Shown one piece after another: positions 8,559-15,701 of a stretch of 28,545 bases of DNA. Both the position numbers and the translations under genes were made by a program. Source of the DNA: DATGHS01 sp035307785 (lineage in GTDB: Bacteria > Planctomycetota > Planctomycetia > Gemmatales > Gemmataceae); NCBI GenBank assembly GCA_035307785.1, contig DATGHS010000490.1, forward strand, positions 1 through 28,545, written 5' to 3'. Under the pieces are notes generated by a model. That model saw only the letters and a program-made list of their open reading frames with translations. It did no database searches and was not told the origin of the DNA. How positions within the stretch are numbered: position 1 is the first letter of the stretch; every line of letters starts with the position of its first letter.

Positions 8559-9107
8559 ATGCACCGCCAATCACCCGAGTTTATGGTCGGCTTGCTCGTG
8601 GGCGCGCTGGTCGCCGGAGCATTGTGCGGCCTGCTGCCGCTTAGCATCGCGCTGGCGCGCAAGCGCGTGGACCTGGCCATTGGCAGCATGTTCGCGTGCA
8701 TTGTCTGCGGGTTTTGCGGCGGCTTGCTCATCGCCGGGCCGGCGGCGGTCATCCTGGCCGCTACCATCTACGCAATTGCGCCTCGACCGCGTGAAAGTGA
8801 GGCCGATGAAAGCCGCGACTATAAACGGTATTATCGCGAGTATTCTGAGCCGGCAGAGGCGCATTTCGATAGGGCTTTGAGCGAACAGGACCAGGCCAAA
8901 CCCAAGCCCAAGAACTCTGGTGCGTCGTATCTCCGCTGCTCGGCCTGCGGGCGCGAGGTTCGGCTGGGGCTAGGCGTGGCGCCGCCCTGGTGTCAAGGCT
9001 GTGGCGCCGATCTTTGCACACCCGACGTGCCGAAGCCTGCCGCTCCCACGACGCAAGACGACAAGGCGCCGTCGCCGGAAGCCATAACAGTGCAGCGTCC
9101 GGTTTGA
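8559..9107 (+). CDS. Two-TM membrane protein with C-terminal zinc ribbon, unknown function
   Basis: I do not recognise this 182-residue protein. Two hydrophobic segments lie at about residues 8-32 and 40-74, followed by a charged, Tyr-rich linker (YKRYYREY). A four-cysteine zinc ribbon follows, with CxxC at 127/130 and CxxC at 145/148. A Pro-rich tail ends the protein. The topology puts both the ribbon and the N-terminus on the same side, probably the cytoplasm. The ATG at 8559 has a GAGAG sequence about 6 nt upstream; an in-frame ATG at 8520 would add 13 residues but has no visible ribosome binding site. It follows the McrB-like gene on the same strand after about 200 nt and a hairpin. Confidence 0.7.
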   Translation: MHRQSPEFMVGLLVGALVAGALCGLLPLSIALARKRVDLAIGSMFACIVCGFCGGLLIAGPAAVILAATIYAIAPRPRESEADESRDYKRYYREYSEPAEAHFDRALSEQDQAKPKPKNSGASYLRCSACGREVRLGLGVAPPWCQGCGADLCTPDVPKPAAPTTQDDKAPSPEAITVQRPV

Positions 9108-9165
9108 ACTTGACCGTTTGCCCAGTTTTCCACTACAACCAGTCGTTCCGAACCTGTCTCGTTCC

Positions 9166-10968
9166 ATGGATGGAGCCATGCTCGCGGCCGCTACGCGCAG
9201 ATTTCTGATTCGCTCCATCCTGAGCCATGCGACGGCACTGCAACCTAGATTCTGGCCGAAGACACACGTCTACGGCGTTTTGGCCGCCACACTGATCCTG
9301 ACCTCTTCGGTCGCCCACATCGCATACATTGCTTCGCCGAATGCGCTCGATTTGGCGCCGGACGAAGCCCACTACTGGCTGTGGTCGCAAGATCTCGACG
9401 CCAGCTACTACAGTAAAGGCCCACTGATCGCCTGGCTGATCCGCGGCAGCACGGAACTGCTCGGCGACTGGTCACGAAGTCATTTCGGTTCGGAGGTTTT
9501 CGCCATCCGCTTTCCCGCAGCCGTTTGCGGCGGGTTGCTGTTGCTGAGCATCTACGTACTGACGGCGCGCTGCTTTCGCGATGAACGGCTGGCATTGCTG
9601 GTCCTGCTCTTCGCGCTCACGATTCCGGTGCTCTCGGCCGGCCAAACGATCATGACCATCGACGCACCGTTCACCTGCTGTTGGGGCTGGGCGCTGGTGT
9701 TGGGCCACCGGGCATTGTACTGCAATTCCGGGCGGACTTGGCTCGCGCTCGGCCTCATCGTGGGCGTCGGTATGCTGGCGAAATTCACGATGGTACTGTG
9801 GCCGATTTCATTCGCGTTGTTCCTACTCGCGTCTTCGCATCATCGCCGTTCGCTGAGAACGCGGAATTTCTGGCTCATGATGCTGGTAGCCGCAAGTTGC
9901 TGCCTGCCCATGCTCTGGTGGAACTGGAACCATGAATGGGTTTCCCTTCGCCATCTTGAGCGGCATGCGGGAATCAATGAGCCGACGGGAATTCAATGGT
10001 TGGGGCCTCTTAAATATGTGGCGGGACAGCTGGGATTGCTGATGGGATTTTGGTTTGTGGTGTGGGCAGTCGGAATGATCCGATGGCGACCAGCGATCTT
10101 TACCCCCTCTCCCCCCGCTTCGGGGGGAGAGGGTTGGGGCGAGGGGGGTGAGCGGCCGCCAATAGCCAGTCTCTCATCCCCTCACCCCCATTCCCTCTCC
10201 CCCGAAGCGGGAGAGAGGGGGGCAGGGCCCTACCTGTGGTTCCTGTCCGCCCCTGTCTTCCTCTGGTTCGCCGCGTTCAGCCTCATCACCGACGTGCAAC
10301 TGAACTGGCCGGTAACCGCGTATCTCTCCGGCATGGTCTTGGCCGGCGCGTGGCTTTACCGGCATTGCTCCGAAGGCTCGCGCTTCAAGCGGCGGCTGCT
10401 AGTTGGCAGCGCCGTTTGCTTTGGCATCTTGGGCCTCGCCATGTCGGTCCTCATGCGTGATTCCAGCTTGGTCCGTCCGATGCTAGCTCACCTGGCCGGC
10501 AAGCCAGCGGCAGACAATCCGACGCCGCTGCGGCAAATCGACCCGACTTGCCGCATGCGCGGCTGGCACGAACTGGGCCGGCAAGTCGATGCCATTCGCG
10601 CGAACTTGCGGCTGGAAGGCATCGAGCCAGTGATCGCGGCGTCGCGTTGGAACTATACCAGCGAATTGGCCTTCTACTGCAATGGCCATCCACCGGTCTA
10701 CTCGCTCGGCAGCGCCCTGTGGGACCGCCATAGCCAGTTCGACATCTGGCGGCCCAATCCAATTGCCGATGCGGAGCAGTTCCGTGGCCGGACCTTCATT
10801 TACCTGGACGTAGGCGGCCGGCCGCCGGACATTGAGAAAGCGTTCGAGCGCGTGGAACCATCCCGGCGAATTTGGTACGAGGAAAACGGCCAGCCGATTG
10901 CGTTCTGGGATGTGACGGTGTGCCGCGGGTATAAGGGGATGAAGGCCTCGAATAAAGGCAAATACTAA
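9166..10968 (+). CDS. GT39/PMT-like polyprenyl-phosphate-sugar glycosyltransferase with an in-frame repeat insertion
   Basis: This 600-residue polytopic membrane protein belongs to the PMT_2/ArnT-like group, which transfers sugars from polyprenyl-phosphate donors on the outer face of the membrane. The first periplasmic loop carries the family DEAHYW motif (Asp66-Glu67), then SYYSKGPLIAWLI. About ten hydrophobic segments follow and a soluble C-terminal part ends in GQPIAFWDVTVCRG. Residues about 313-354 (PSPPASGGEGWGEGG...) are low-complexity and are encoded by a palindromic repeat at 10103-10226, so they are an in-frame insertion between two membrane segments. The start is uncertain: a TTG at 9118 is in frame, and ATGs at 9166 and 9178 are alternatives; I chose 9166. 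Confidence 0.85.
   Translation: MDGAMLAAATRRFLIRSILSHATALQPRFWPKTHVYGVLAATLILTSSVAHIAYIASPNALDLAPDEAHYWLWSQDLDASYYSKGPLIAWLIRGSTELLGDWSRSHFGSEVFAIRFPAAVCGGLLLLSIYVLTARCFRDERLALLVLLFALTIPVLSAGQTIMTIDAPFTCCWGWALVLGHRALYCNSGRTWLALGLIVGVGMLAKFTMVLWPISFALFLLASSHHRRSLRTRNFWLMMLVAASCCLPMLWWNWNHEWVSLRHLERHAGINEPTGIQWLGPLKYVAGQLGLLMGFWFVVWAVGMIRWRPAIFTPSPPASGGEGWGEGGERPPIASLSSPHPHSLSPEAGERGAGPYLWFLSAPVFLWFAAFSLITDVQLNWPVTAYLSGMVLAGAWLYRHCSEGSRFKRRLLVGSAVCFGILGLAMSVLMRDSSLVRPMLAHLAGKPAADNPTPLRQIDPTCRMRGWHELGRQVDAIRANLRLEGIEPVIAASRWNYTSELAFYCNGHPPVYSLGSALWDRHSQFDIWRPNPIADAEQFRGRTFIYLDVGGRPPDIEKAFERVEPSRRIWYEENGQPIAFWDVTVCRGYKGMKASNKGKY
10103..10226. repeat. CCCTCTCCCCC/GGGGGAGAGGG palindrome inside the glycosyltransferase gene
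   Basis: C-rich and G-rich runs form nested inverted repeats (CCCCCGCTTCGGGGGG near the left end, CCCGAAGCGGGAG near the right end). The two halves pair with each other as well. It is related to the intergenic element at 1876-1961. All codons across it stay in frame. Confidence 0.85.
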
Positions 10969-11012
10969 TCCTCGGCCTTAGACTCTCAACGTCTTTCAAG
11001 GATGGCGTAATG

Positions 11013-11079
11013 AGGCGAGCGGGGCCAGTAATGGCCCCGGTAATTGCATAACCGGTGCCATTATTGGCCCCGCTCGCCT
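11013..11079. repeat. Inverted repeat after the glycosyltransferase gene
   Basis: The left arm AGGCGAGCGGGGCCAGTAAT (from 11013) pairs with the right arm ending ATTGGCCCCGCTCGCCT at 11079, with two or so mismatches over about 29 bp. The element lies between convergent genes: the glycosyltransferase (+) and the Cys-rich protein (-). A further small hairpin, CGCGAGGC-TTC-GCCTCGCG, lies near 11158-11176. Nothing else is seen between 10969 and 11251. Confidence 0.85.
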
Positions 11080-11251
11080 TGCTACTTACCAATTCTCTTG
11101 TCGAACAACGACTTGTGCCAACTTTGAGAGTTATTGTCTGCCCGGGATCGCGCTGCCGCGAGGCTTCGCCTCGCGATACGGCTCACCGAAGCAGAGGACC
11201 GCGCGGGCTACCATGGGGATTTGCTGAGCGCGAGCATCTACGCCGGCGATT

Positions 11252-11614
11252 TCACGTGCTGGGCTTGGCCGCTGCCGCACATCCGCAGGCGCCGCACACG
11301 CAGACAATCCAGTGGCACACGCCACACTCCACTTCAACCTCCGCAGGCTTCTTCGACTTGCGCTTGCACACTGGGCAGGTTTCTCGGTGGCTCGATTTTT
11401 TGGGTTTACCCGTCGCGCCTTGCGTCAGGCCGCGCGCGGCCAGGTAATCCTTATGAGCCTCAATGGTCATGTCCCGATGGTCTTTCACGGAGATGAGGCT
11501 TTCCAAGATGCGAATTACTCCAGGCCGTGGAACTCGGTAATCACTTTCGTTGTACCAGCCCCGTCCATTCCACACGAATCTCTGCCGATCATGCTCCACC
11601 ACAATTGTTGACAT
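11252..11614 (-). CDS. Cys-rich small protein, probable zinc ribbon, unknown function
   Basis: I do not recognise this 120-residue protein. The N-terminal half (FVWNGRGWYNESDYRVP) is basic and aromatic; the C-terminal half has a dense cysteine cluster (CPVCKRKSKKP..., then CGVCHWIVCVCGACGC), enough to bind two zinc ions or a cluster. A strong ribosome binding site AGGAG lies 4 nt before the ATG on the minus strand, which is why I accept the gene despite its size. It has its own upstream region with a pair of direct repeats (11705-11736). No membrane segment is clear. It may be a small nucleic-acid or metal-binding protein; that is only an inference. Confidence 0.7.
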   Translation of the reverse strand: MSTIVVEHDRQRFVWNGRGWYNESDYRVPRPGVIRILESLISVKDHRDMTIEAHKDYLAARGLTQGATGKPKKSSHRETCPVCKRKSKKPAEVEVECGVCHWIVCVCGACGCAAAAKPST

Positions 11615-11670
11615 GTTTCTCCTGACGTAAAGCCCGTCCAGGGCAATTTGAGGGGCACCGATCCGAGTTC

Positions 11671-11680
11671 ATGTTAACAT
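11671..11680. promoter_or_regulatory. Palindrome ATGTTAACAT upstream of the Cys-rich gene
   Basis: A perfect 10-bp palindrome lies about 57 nt upstream of the start codon of the Cys-rich protein gene. It could be a regulator site or chance; no promoter hexamers are convincing around it. Confidence 0.3.
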
Positions 11681-11704
11681 AAGCCACGCTCGAACGCACT
11701 ATTA

Positions 11705-11736
11705 ATTGTTGCCAAACGGAACAAATTGCTGCCAAA
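11705..11736. promoter_or_regulatory. Two 12-bp direct repeats 20 bp apart (candidate operator)
   Basis: ATTGTTGCCAAA at 11705-11716 and ATTGCTGCCAAA at 11725-11736 match in 11 of 12 positions. They are spaced exactly 20 bp, about two helical turns, about 90-120 nt upstream of the Cys-rich gene. This arrangement suits a dimeric or tandem-binding regulator. No binding protein is known from the sequence. Confidence 0.4.
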
Positions 11737-11779
11737 AAACACAAACACCCTTCGCAACCATGCGGTTGCGAAGGGTGTT
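11733..11779 (-). terminator. Intrinsic terminator of the RRM gene
   Basis: A perfect 16-bp stem (11744-11759 with 11764-11779, arm AACACCCTTCGCAACC) closes on a 4-nt loop. On the minus strand it is followed by TTTGTGTTTTTT. It starts 17 nt after the stop codon of the RRM gene. A short T-run on the plus side (CGCTTTTTC) could make it act in both directions. Confidence 0.92.
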
Positions 11780-11796
11780 CGCTTTTTCAGAGTAGC

Positions 11797-12120
11797 TTAG
11801 TAGCGTCTGCTGCCGCCAAATTCGCGGCGGCCGCCGCCCCCACCAAAGCCGCGATTGCCGCTGCCACGCTCTTCGCGTGGCCGCGCCACGTTGACCGTCA
11901 GCGCCCGGCCGTTGACTTCTTGACCATTCAAGGCGTTGATCGCCGCCTGCGCTTGCTCGGCACTCTCCATCTCGACAAAGCCGAATCCTTTCGAGCGACC
12001 CGTGTCTCGATCCATGATGACCTGGGCGGATTGGACAGCGCCGTGCGCTGCAAAAAGATTGCTCAAATCATTGTCGGTCATGCCATAGGACAAGTTACCG
12101 ACGTACAATTTCTGACCCAC
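11797..12120 (-). CDS. Bacterial RRM RNA-binding protein
   Basis: This 107-residue protein is one RNA recognition motif with a Gly/Arg-rich tail. RNP2 is LYVGNL at residues 5-10 and RNP1 is KGFGFVEM at residues 44-51. The tail is a run of Gly with Arg and Phe, as in the cyanobacterial Rbp and other bacterial RRM proteins, which bind single-stranded RNA and are often induced in the cold. The start codon is GTG, preceded by a near-perfect AAGGAGG with 6-nt spacing, so strong translation is expected. A hairpin in the leader (12151-12180) and the strong terminator define it as a monocistronic gene. Confidence 0.95.
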   Translation of the reverse strand: MGQKLYVGNLSYGMTDNDLSNLFAAHGAVQSAQVIMDRDTGRSKGFGFVEMESAEQAQAAINALNGQEVNGRALTVNVARPREERGSGNRGFGGGGGRREFGGSRRY

Positions 12121-12150
12121 AAAGGGCCTCCTTCAGAGAAATCCATGCCC

Positions 12151-12180
12151 GGCGCACCAAGCCCACAGTGGGCTGACGCC
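12151..12180 (-). promoter_or_regulatory. Hairpin in the 5' leader of the RRM gene
   Basis: The core AGCCCA/TGGGCT closes on 3 nt (12160-12174), extended by outer GGCG/CGCC pairs. It lies about 30-60 nt upstream of the GTG start, just before the ribosome binding site. A leader structure that changes with temperature would fit a cold-type RNA-binding protein, but this is an inference. Confidence 0.4.
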
Positions 12181-12344
12181 GTTACATGAGAAAAGCTAGT
12201 TCTTTTGCGGGTTGAGAGAAATGCATCGGATGAGACAACTTCGAGGTTATCACGGCCATGAATGTTTCTGCCAGGCCCAAGAACAAAACTATATTACCTT
12301 CATTTGACTGATTTGGCAAGGCCCTAATCGGAATACGTATTTGT

Positions 12345-12401
12345 TGGTAGAACGAAGCCCGCCAGCCGATTGCGTTTTAGGATGTGGCAGTGTGCCGGGG
12401 G
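12345..12401 (+). pseudogene. Decayed fragment of a GT39 glycosyltransferase C-terminus
   Basis: Read on the plus strand, this short stretch encodes W-*-N-E-A-R-Q-P-I-A-F-*-D-V-A-V-C-R-G. It aligns residue for residue with W-Y-E-E-N-G-Q-P-I-A-F-W-D-V-T-V-C-R-G near the C-terminus of the glycosyltransferase at 9166-10968. Two positions are now stop codons; the second is TGG changed to TAG. Similarity fades upstream of about 12330. It is best explained as the remnant of a duplicated or related glycosyltransferase gene. The rest of the 12121-12429 spacer is the RRM leader and promoter region. Confidence 0.65.
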
Positions 12402-12429
12402 AATTTTGAGTCGACCGTCTACTAAATAG

Positions 12430-13560
12430 CTAATTCTTTTCCTTCGACTTCTCATCCTTCTTAGGCGTGTCCTTCTTGGCCGGATCATCCTTTGGCTTTT
12501 CGTCTTTCTTCGGTTCCGTCTTTGGCTTTTCGTCTTTCTTCGGGGCATCCGTCTTTGGCTTATCGTCTTCCTTCGGGGCATCCGTCTTCGGCTTGTCATC
12601 CTTCTTCGGTTCGGTCTTCGGCTTCTCGTCTTTCTTCGGCGGATCGGTCTTGGGTGGCGGCGGCGGTTCCAAATCGGCGCCGATATTCACGTCGAGGCCC
12701 GGCACCGAAGCGGCGAGATTCTTGGCGGCCGGCGGCGTTACCTTCGTGAGGTACAAATACAGGTTCTTGAGTTTCTTCAGTCCGGCCAGCTGCTGCACGC
12801 CCTGATCGGTCACGCCTGTCCCGTACAAGTTCAGCGAGGTGAGCTTCGTCAGCCCCGTCAGGTTGGTGAGACCGGCGTCGCTGATTTTCGTGTTGTGCAA
12901 CTGCAGCCGCGTCAGATTCACCAGCGGCTTCACGTAAACGAGGCTCGCGTCGGTGATGTTCGTGCCGCCGAGGTTCAGTTCCACGAGGTTCGGCAGATCC
13001 TTCAGCAGAGCGAGTTCATCGTCCTTCACTTCCTTGCCGCGCAGGCTGAAATCGACGCGAAGGAGGTTTGTATTTTGCGCCAGGCGAATGGCCAGCACGC
13101 CGGCTTTTTGCAGCTTGTCGACGCCGGCCTTCTCGGCATCGGTGATGGCCACGCCCGCATCGACCTTCGGCTCTGTCGACGCGCCGGTCGCCTTGAGCAC
13201 CAGCCCTTCGGGCCACTTGGCGCCCTGGTCGATCCAAAGCTTGATCTTCTCAATTTGGCCTTTGCTTAGCGGCGGCTGATCCTTGGGCATGCGGCCATCG
13301 GCATCGGGCAGCGCCACGAGCTTGTAAACCGAGCTTTCGGCCGATTTCCCCGGAATGACAACCTTTTCGTCTTTGCTGCCCTTGAGCATGGCGGCCCGGC
13401 TATCGAGCCGGAGCCCGTTCTTTGCCGTCTCCGGGCCGTGGCACTTAATGCAGGTTTGCTCGAAGATCGGCTTGATCTCTTTTTCAAAATCTACATCAGC
13501 CGCGCGCACCGGTAAGGAACCGATCACCAAAGCGCCGGCCAACAACAAGAACTTCCGCAT
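12430..13560 (-). CDS. Secreted PSC1-type cytochrome c with leucine-rich repeats and Lys/Pro-rich tail
   Basis: This 376-residue protein starts with a signal peptide (residues 1-20, cleavage near VRA-AD). A planctomycete cytochrome C (PSC1) domain follows, with the heme motif CIKCH at 37-41 and a segment around RMPKDQPPLS that likely supplies the distal side. Residues about 165-290 are short leucine-rich repeats (LVELNLGGTNITD, LTRLQLHNTKISD, LTSLNLYGTGVTD). The last 80 residues are an imperfect repeat of KPKT, D/E and K/P, likely disordered. The ATG at 13560 has GGGAG about 6 nt upstream; the longer open frame is not needed. The role is probably in extracytoplasmic electron transfer or binding, unproven. 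This domain mix is typical of planctomycetes. Confidence 0.88.
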   Translation of the reverse strand: MRKFLLLAGALVIGSLPVRAADVDFEKEIKPIFEQTCIKCHGPETAKNGLRLDSRAAMLKGSKDEKVVIPGKSAESSVYKLVALPDADGRMPKDQPPLSKGQIEKIKLWIDQGAKWPEGLVLKATGASTEPKVDAGVAITDAEKAGVDKLQKAGVLAIRLAQNTNLLRVDFSLRGKEVKDDELALLKDLPNLVELNLGGTNITDASLVYVKPLVNLTRLQLHNTKISDAGLTNLTGLTKLTSLNLYGTGVTDQGVQQLAGLKKLKNLYLYLTKVTPPAAKNLAASVPGLDVNIGADLEPPPPPKTDPPKKDEKPKTEPKKDDKPKTDAPKEDDKPKTDAPKKDEKPKTEPKKDEKPKDDPAKKDTPKKDEKSKEKN

Positions 13561-13671
13561 GAAAATCTCCCGAATGCAAATCGCAATGTCCAAGGTGCTT
13601 GTAAGGCGGGGAAAGACTTAGCTATCATCTTGGCGGATCACGGCAAAAACGGCAAGGAGAGGATGCAAAGA

Positions 13672-13757
13672 GTGGTGTGTGGTATTTGGATTCCAAGCCG
13701 CGGGGCGAGTCTTCGAGCCCCGCGGGTCAACCACTCACCACTCACCACTCACTACTC
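13672..13757. repeat. Composite palindromic element (CACTCACCACTCAC arms, CGGGGCTCGAAGACTCG core), copy 1
   Basis: A central palindrome (13688-13730, GCCGCGGGGCGAGTCTTCGA... read on the plus strand) is flanked by an AGTGGTGTGTGGT arm on the left and by repeated CCACTCA units on the right. The core recurs in reverse orientation at 19735-19776 and 20733-20776. The arms recur in the carB insertions. The spacer between the cytochrome gene and trmB (13561-13778) is otherwise featureless. Confidence 0.85.
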
Positions 13758-13778
13758 CCCTTCCTATAAACATCACGG

Positions 13779-14540
13779 ATGAAGCCTCACACCATCGAGC
13801 GCGAATTCGGCGTACCCATACCCGGCGAGATTGTCGAGCCTTCCCAGTGGACGAAAACTGCCCTGAAGTCGATGCCCGCGGAGGGCCGCCTGAATTGGGA
13901 GACGTTGTTTGGCCGCTCGGCGCCCGTGGTGATCGACCTGGGCTGCGGCAACGGCCGCTACTTGCTCGGCTCGGCCTTGACCCGGCCGGACCTCAATCAT
14001 TTAGGCATCGACCTGCTGCCGGTCGTAATTCGCTATGCTCGGCGGCGCGGTAACCAGCGCGGCTTGAAGAATCTCAAATTCGCGGTCGGCGAGTCGCGGG
14101 AATTGCTGGATCGCTATGTCGAGCCCGGCAGCGTGGCCGAGATTCACTGCTATCATCCGCAACCGTATTATGATCTGGCGAAAGTGCATCGCCGGCTCAT
14201 TACGCCGGCGTTCCTGGCGCTGGTGCATCGCACGCTGATTCCCGGCGGTTTATTTGTGTTACAGACGGATAACCCCGGCTACTGGGACTACATGAAGCGC
14301 GTGGTGCCGGTGTTTTTCGATCTTGAGGAACACCAGGGCCCCTGGCCTGATGCACCGAAGGGTAGGACCAGGCGGGAAATCATTGCCATGCGCAAAGGGC
14401 TGCCGGTCTTCCGTGGCATCGCGAAGGCGAAGCCGGGTTTGAGCGCGATCGAAGCGCTCGAGCTGGCAGAACAATTACCGCCGCCAGTGTTCAATGCCGA
14501 CCGGCGCTACCGCGAGGCGGATTTGCTGGATTTGGGATAA
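13779..14540 (+). CDS. trmB: TrmB-like tRNA (guanine-N7)-methyltransferase, divergent
   Basis: This 253-residue protein has a SAM-binding Rossmann fold. VIDLGCGNGRYLL at 51-63 is motif I, and HLGIDLLPV at 74-83 contains the acidic SAM ribose contact. TrmB methylates G46 in the variable loop of tRNA. The family hallmark PDPW-K-R-H at the catalytic loop is replaced here by YHPQPYYDLAKVHRRL at 125-140, and a conserved LQTDNPGYWDYM region is present at 161-172. Overall order and length fit TrmB, but the altered active loop leaves open a related methyltransferase with another substrate. The ribosome binding site is weak, and the ATG lies just after a palindromic repeat. Confidence 0.72.
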   Translation: MKPHTIEREFGVPIPGEIVEPSQWTKTALKSMPAEGRLNWETLFGRSAPVVIDLGCGNGRYLLGSALTRPDLNHLGIDLLPVVIRYARRRGNQRGLKNLKFAVGESRELLDRYVEPGSVAEIHCYHPQPYYDLAKVHRRLITPAFLALVHRTLIPGGLFVLQTDNPGYWDYMKRVVPVFFDLEEHQGPWPDAPKGRTRREIIAMRKGLPVFRGIAKAKPGLSAIEALELAEQLPPPVFNADRRYREADLLDLG

Positions 14541-14549
14541 AGGATGTTG

Positions 14550-14596
14550 GAGCCCGCAGCGCAAGCAAGGGACTCCCTTGCTTGCGCTGCGGGCTC
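14550..14596. repeat. Perfect 22-bp inverted repeat before aroB (copy B)
   Basis: The arms at 14550-14571 and 14575-14596 are identical in sequence to those before larC (3073-3120); only the loop differs (3 nt, ACT). It lies 13 nt upstream of the aroB ATG, inside the presumed leader. Confidence 0.95.
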
Positions 14597-14609
14597 AAGA
14601 TGAGTTTTC

Positions 14610-15701
14610 ATGTCAAACATTCGCATCAACTTGGGCCCGCGCAGCTACGACATTGCCATTGTCAGCAATGATCCAACGGGGCTCACTTCGTTTGTCGAAG
14701 AGCGCTGCCCGCGAAGCCGCTCGGCCCTCATAATCAGCGACGAGCACGTTCATCAGTACATGTTGCATTTCGCGGCGGCGTTGGCCGATGCCGGGCTGCG
14801 TGTCGAGCAAGCCGTTCTGCCGGCTGGTGAGGCGACCAAGTGCCTGGCCCAAGCGAGCCATCTGTACGATCGCCTGGCCGAAATGCCGGCCGATCGGCAA
14901 ACGCTCATCGTGGCCGTGGGCGGCGGCGTGATTGGCGACCTGGCCGGGTTCGTAGCGGCGACTTACAACCGCGGCTTGCCGCTGGTGATGATTCCTACCA
15001 CACTGCTGGCGATGGTCGATAGTTCGGTCGGCGGCAAGGTCGGCATCAATCACCCGAAAGGAAAGAACCTAATCGGCGCGTTCCATCAGCCGGCCGGGGT
15101 GTGGATCGATATCGGCACGTTCAATACCTTGCCGGAACGGGAATATCGCAGCGGCCTGGCCGAGGTCGTGAAATACGGCGTGGTGCTCGATGCCGAGTTT
15201 TTCGCGTTCGTGGAAAGAAACGCTGATGCCATTCTCAAGCGCGAGCCGGAAGCAATCCGGCATGTCATTTCGCGCTGTTGCCGCCTCAAGGCCGATGTCG
15301 TTGAGAAGGATGAACGCGAAGAGACCGGCCTGCGGGCCGTGCTGAATTACGGCCACACTTTCGCTCATACCTTTGAAACCGCGGGCGGGTATGGCCACTG
15401 GCTGCACGGCGAGGCCGTGGCGGCCGGCATGGTCTGCGCCAGCCGTCTGACCGAGCGGCTCGGCTTGATTTCAGCAGAGATTACCCAGCGACTGATTGAA
15501 TTGTTGCAGAAGTTCCAACTTCCAGTCGGCCCGGAGCCGTGGCCGGCCGAGGAACTCATTGCCATTATGCGCCGCGACAAAAAGGCCCATGCCGGGCTGC
15601 TGCGCTTTGTGATCGCGCGCCAACTGGGGCAGTTTGAGCTGGTCGAGGCCTCAGCCGAGCAAGTCACCGCCGTAATTGCCAGCTTTCACGGCCAAGGTTG
15701 A
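14610..15701 (+). CDS. aroB: 3-dehydroquinate synthase
   Basis: AroB converts DAHP to 3-dehydroquinate, the second step of the shikimate pathway, using NAD+ and a divalent metal. The protein has 363 residues, normal for the family. The NAD-binding GGGVIGD is at 104-110, followed by MIPTTLLAMVDSSVGGKVGIN at about 127-147. The zinc ligands read as Glu185 (GLAEVVK), His249 (NYGHTFAHT) and His266 (WLHGEAV). The start follows directly on a 22-bp hairpin, and no strong ribosome binding site is visible, so the hairpin may influence translation. It is in the same direction as the upstream trmB-like gene with about 70 nt between them. Confidence 0.97.
   Translation: MSNIRINLGPRSYDIAIVSNDPTGLTSFVEERCPRSRSALIISDEHVHQYMLHFAAALADAGLRVEQAVLPAGEATKCLAQASHLYDRLAEMPADRQTLIVAVGGGVIGDLAGFVAATYNRGLPLVMIPTTLLAMVDSSVGGKVGINHPKGKNLIGAFHQPAGVWIDIGTFNTLPEREYRSGLAEVVKYGVVLDAEFFAFVERNADAILKREPEAIRHVISRCCRLKADVVEKDEREETGLRAVLNYGHTFAHTFETAGGYGHWLHGEAVAAGMVCASRLTERLGLISAEITQRLIELLQKFQLPVGPEPWPAEELIAIMRRDKKAHAGLLRFVIARQLGQFELVEASAEQVTAVIASFHGQG

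Noticed and set aside
11055..11611. Several plus-strand open frames over the Cys-rich gene
   Set aside because: They lie opposite or beside the minus-strand gene that has a strong AGGAG site and a clear cysteine pattern; the plus frames look like shadows.
12430..12680. CRISPR-like array
   Set aside because: The repeating units encode the Lys/Pro-rich protein tail in frame and have no unique spacers of regular length.
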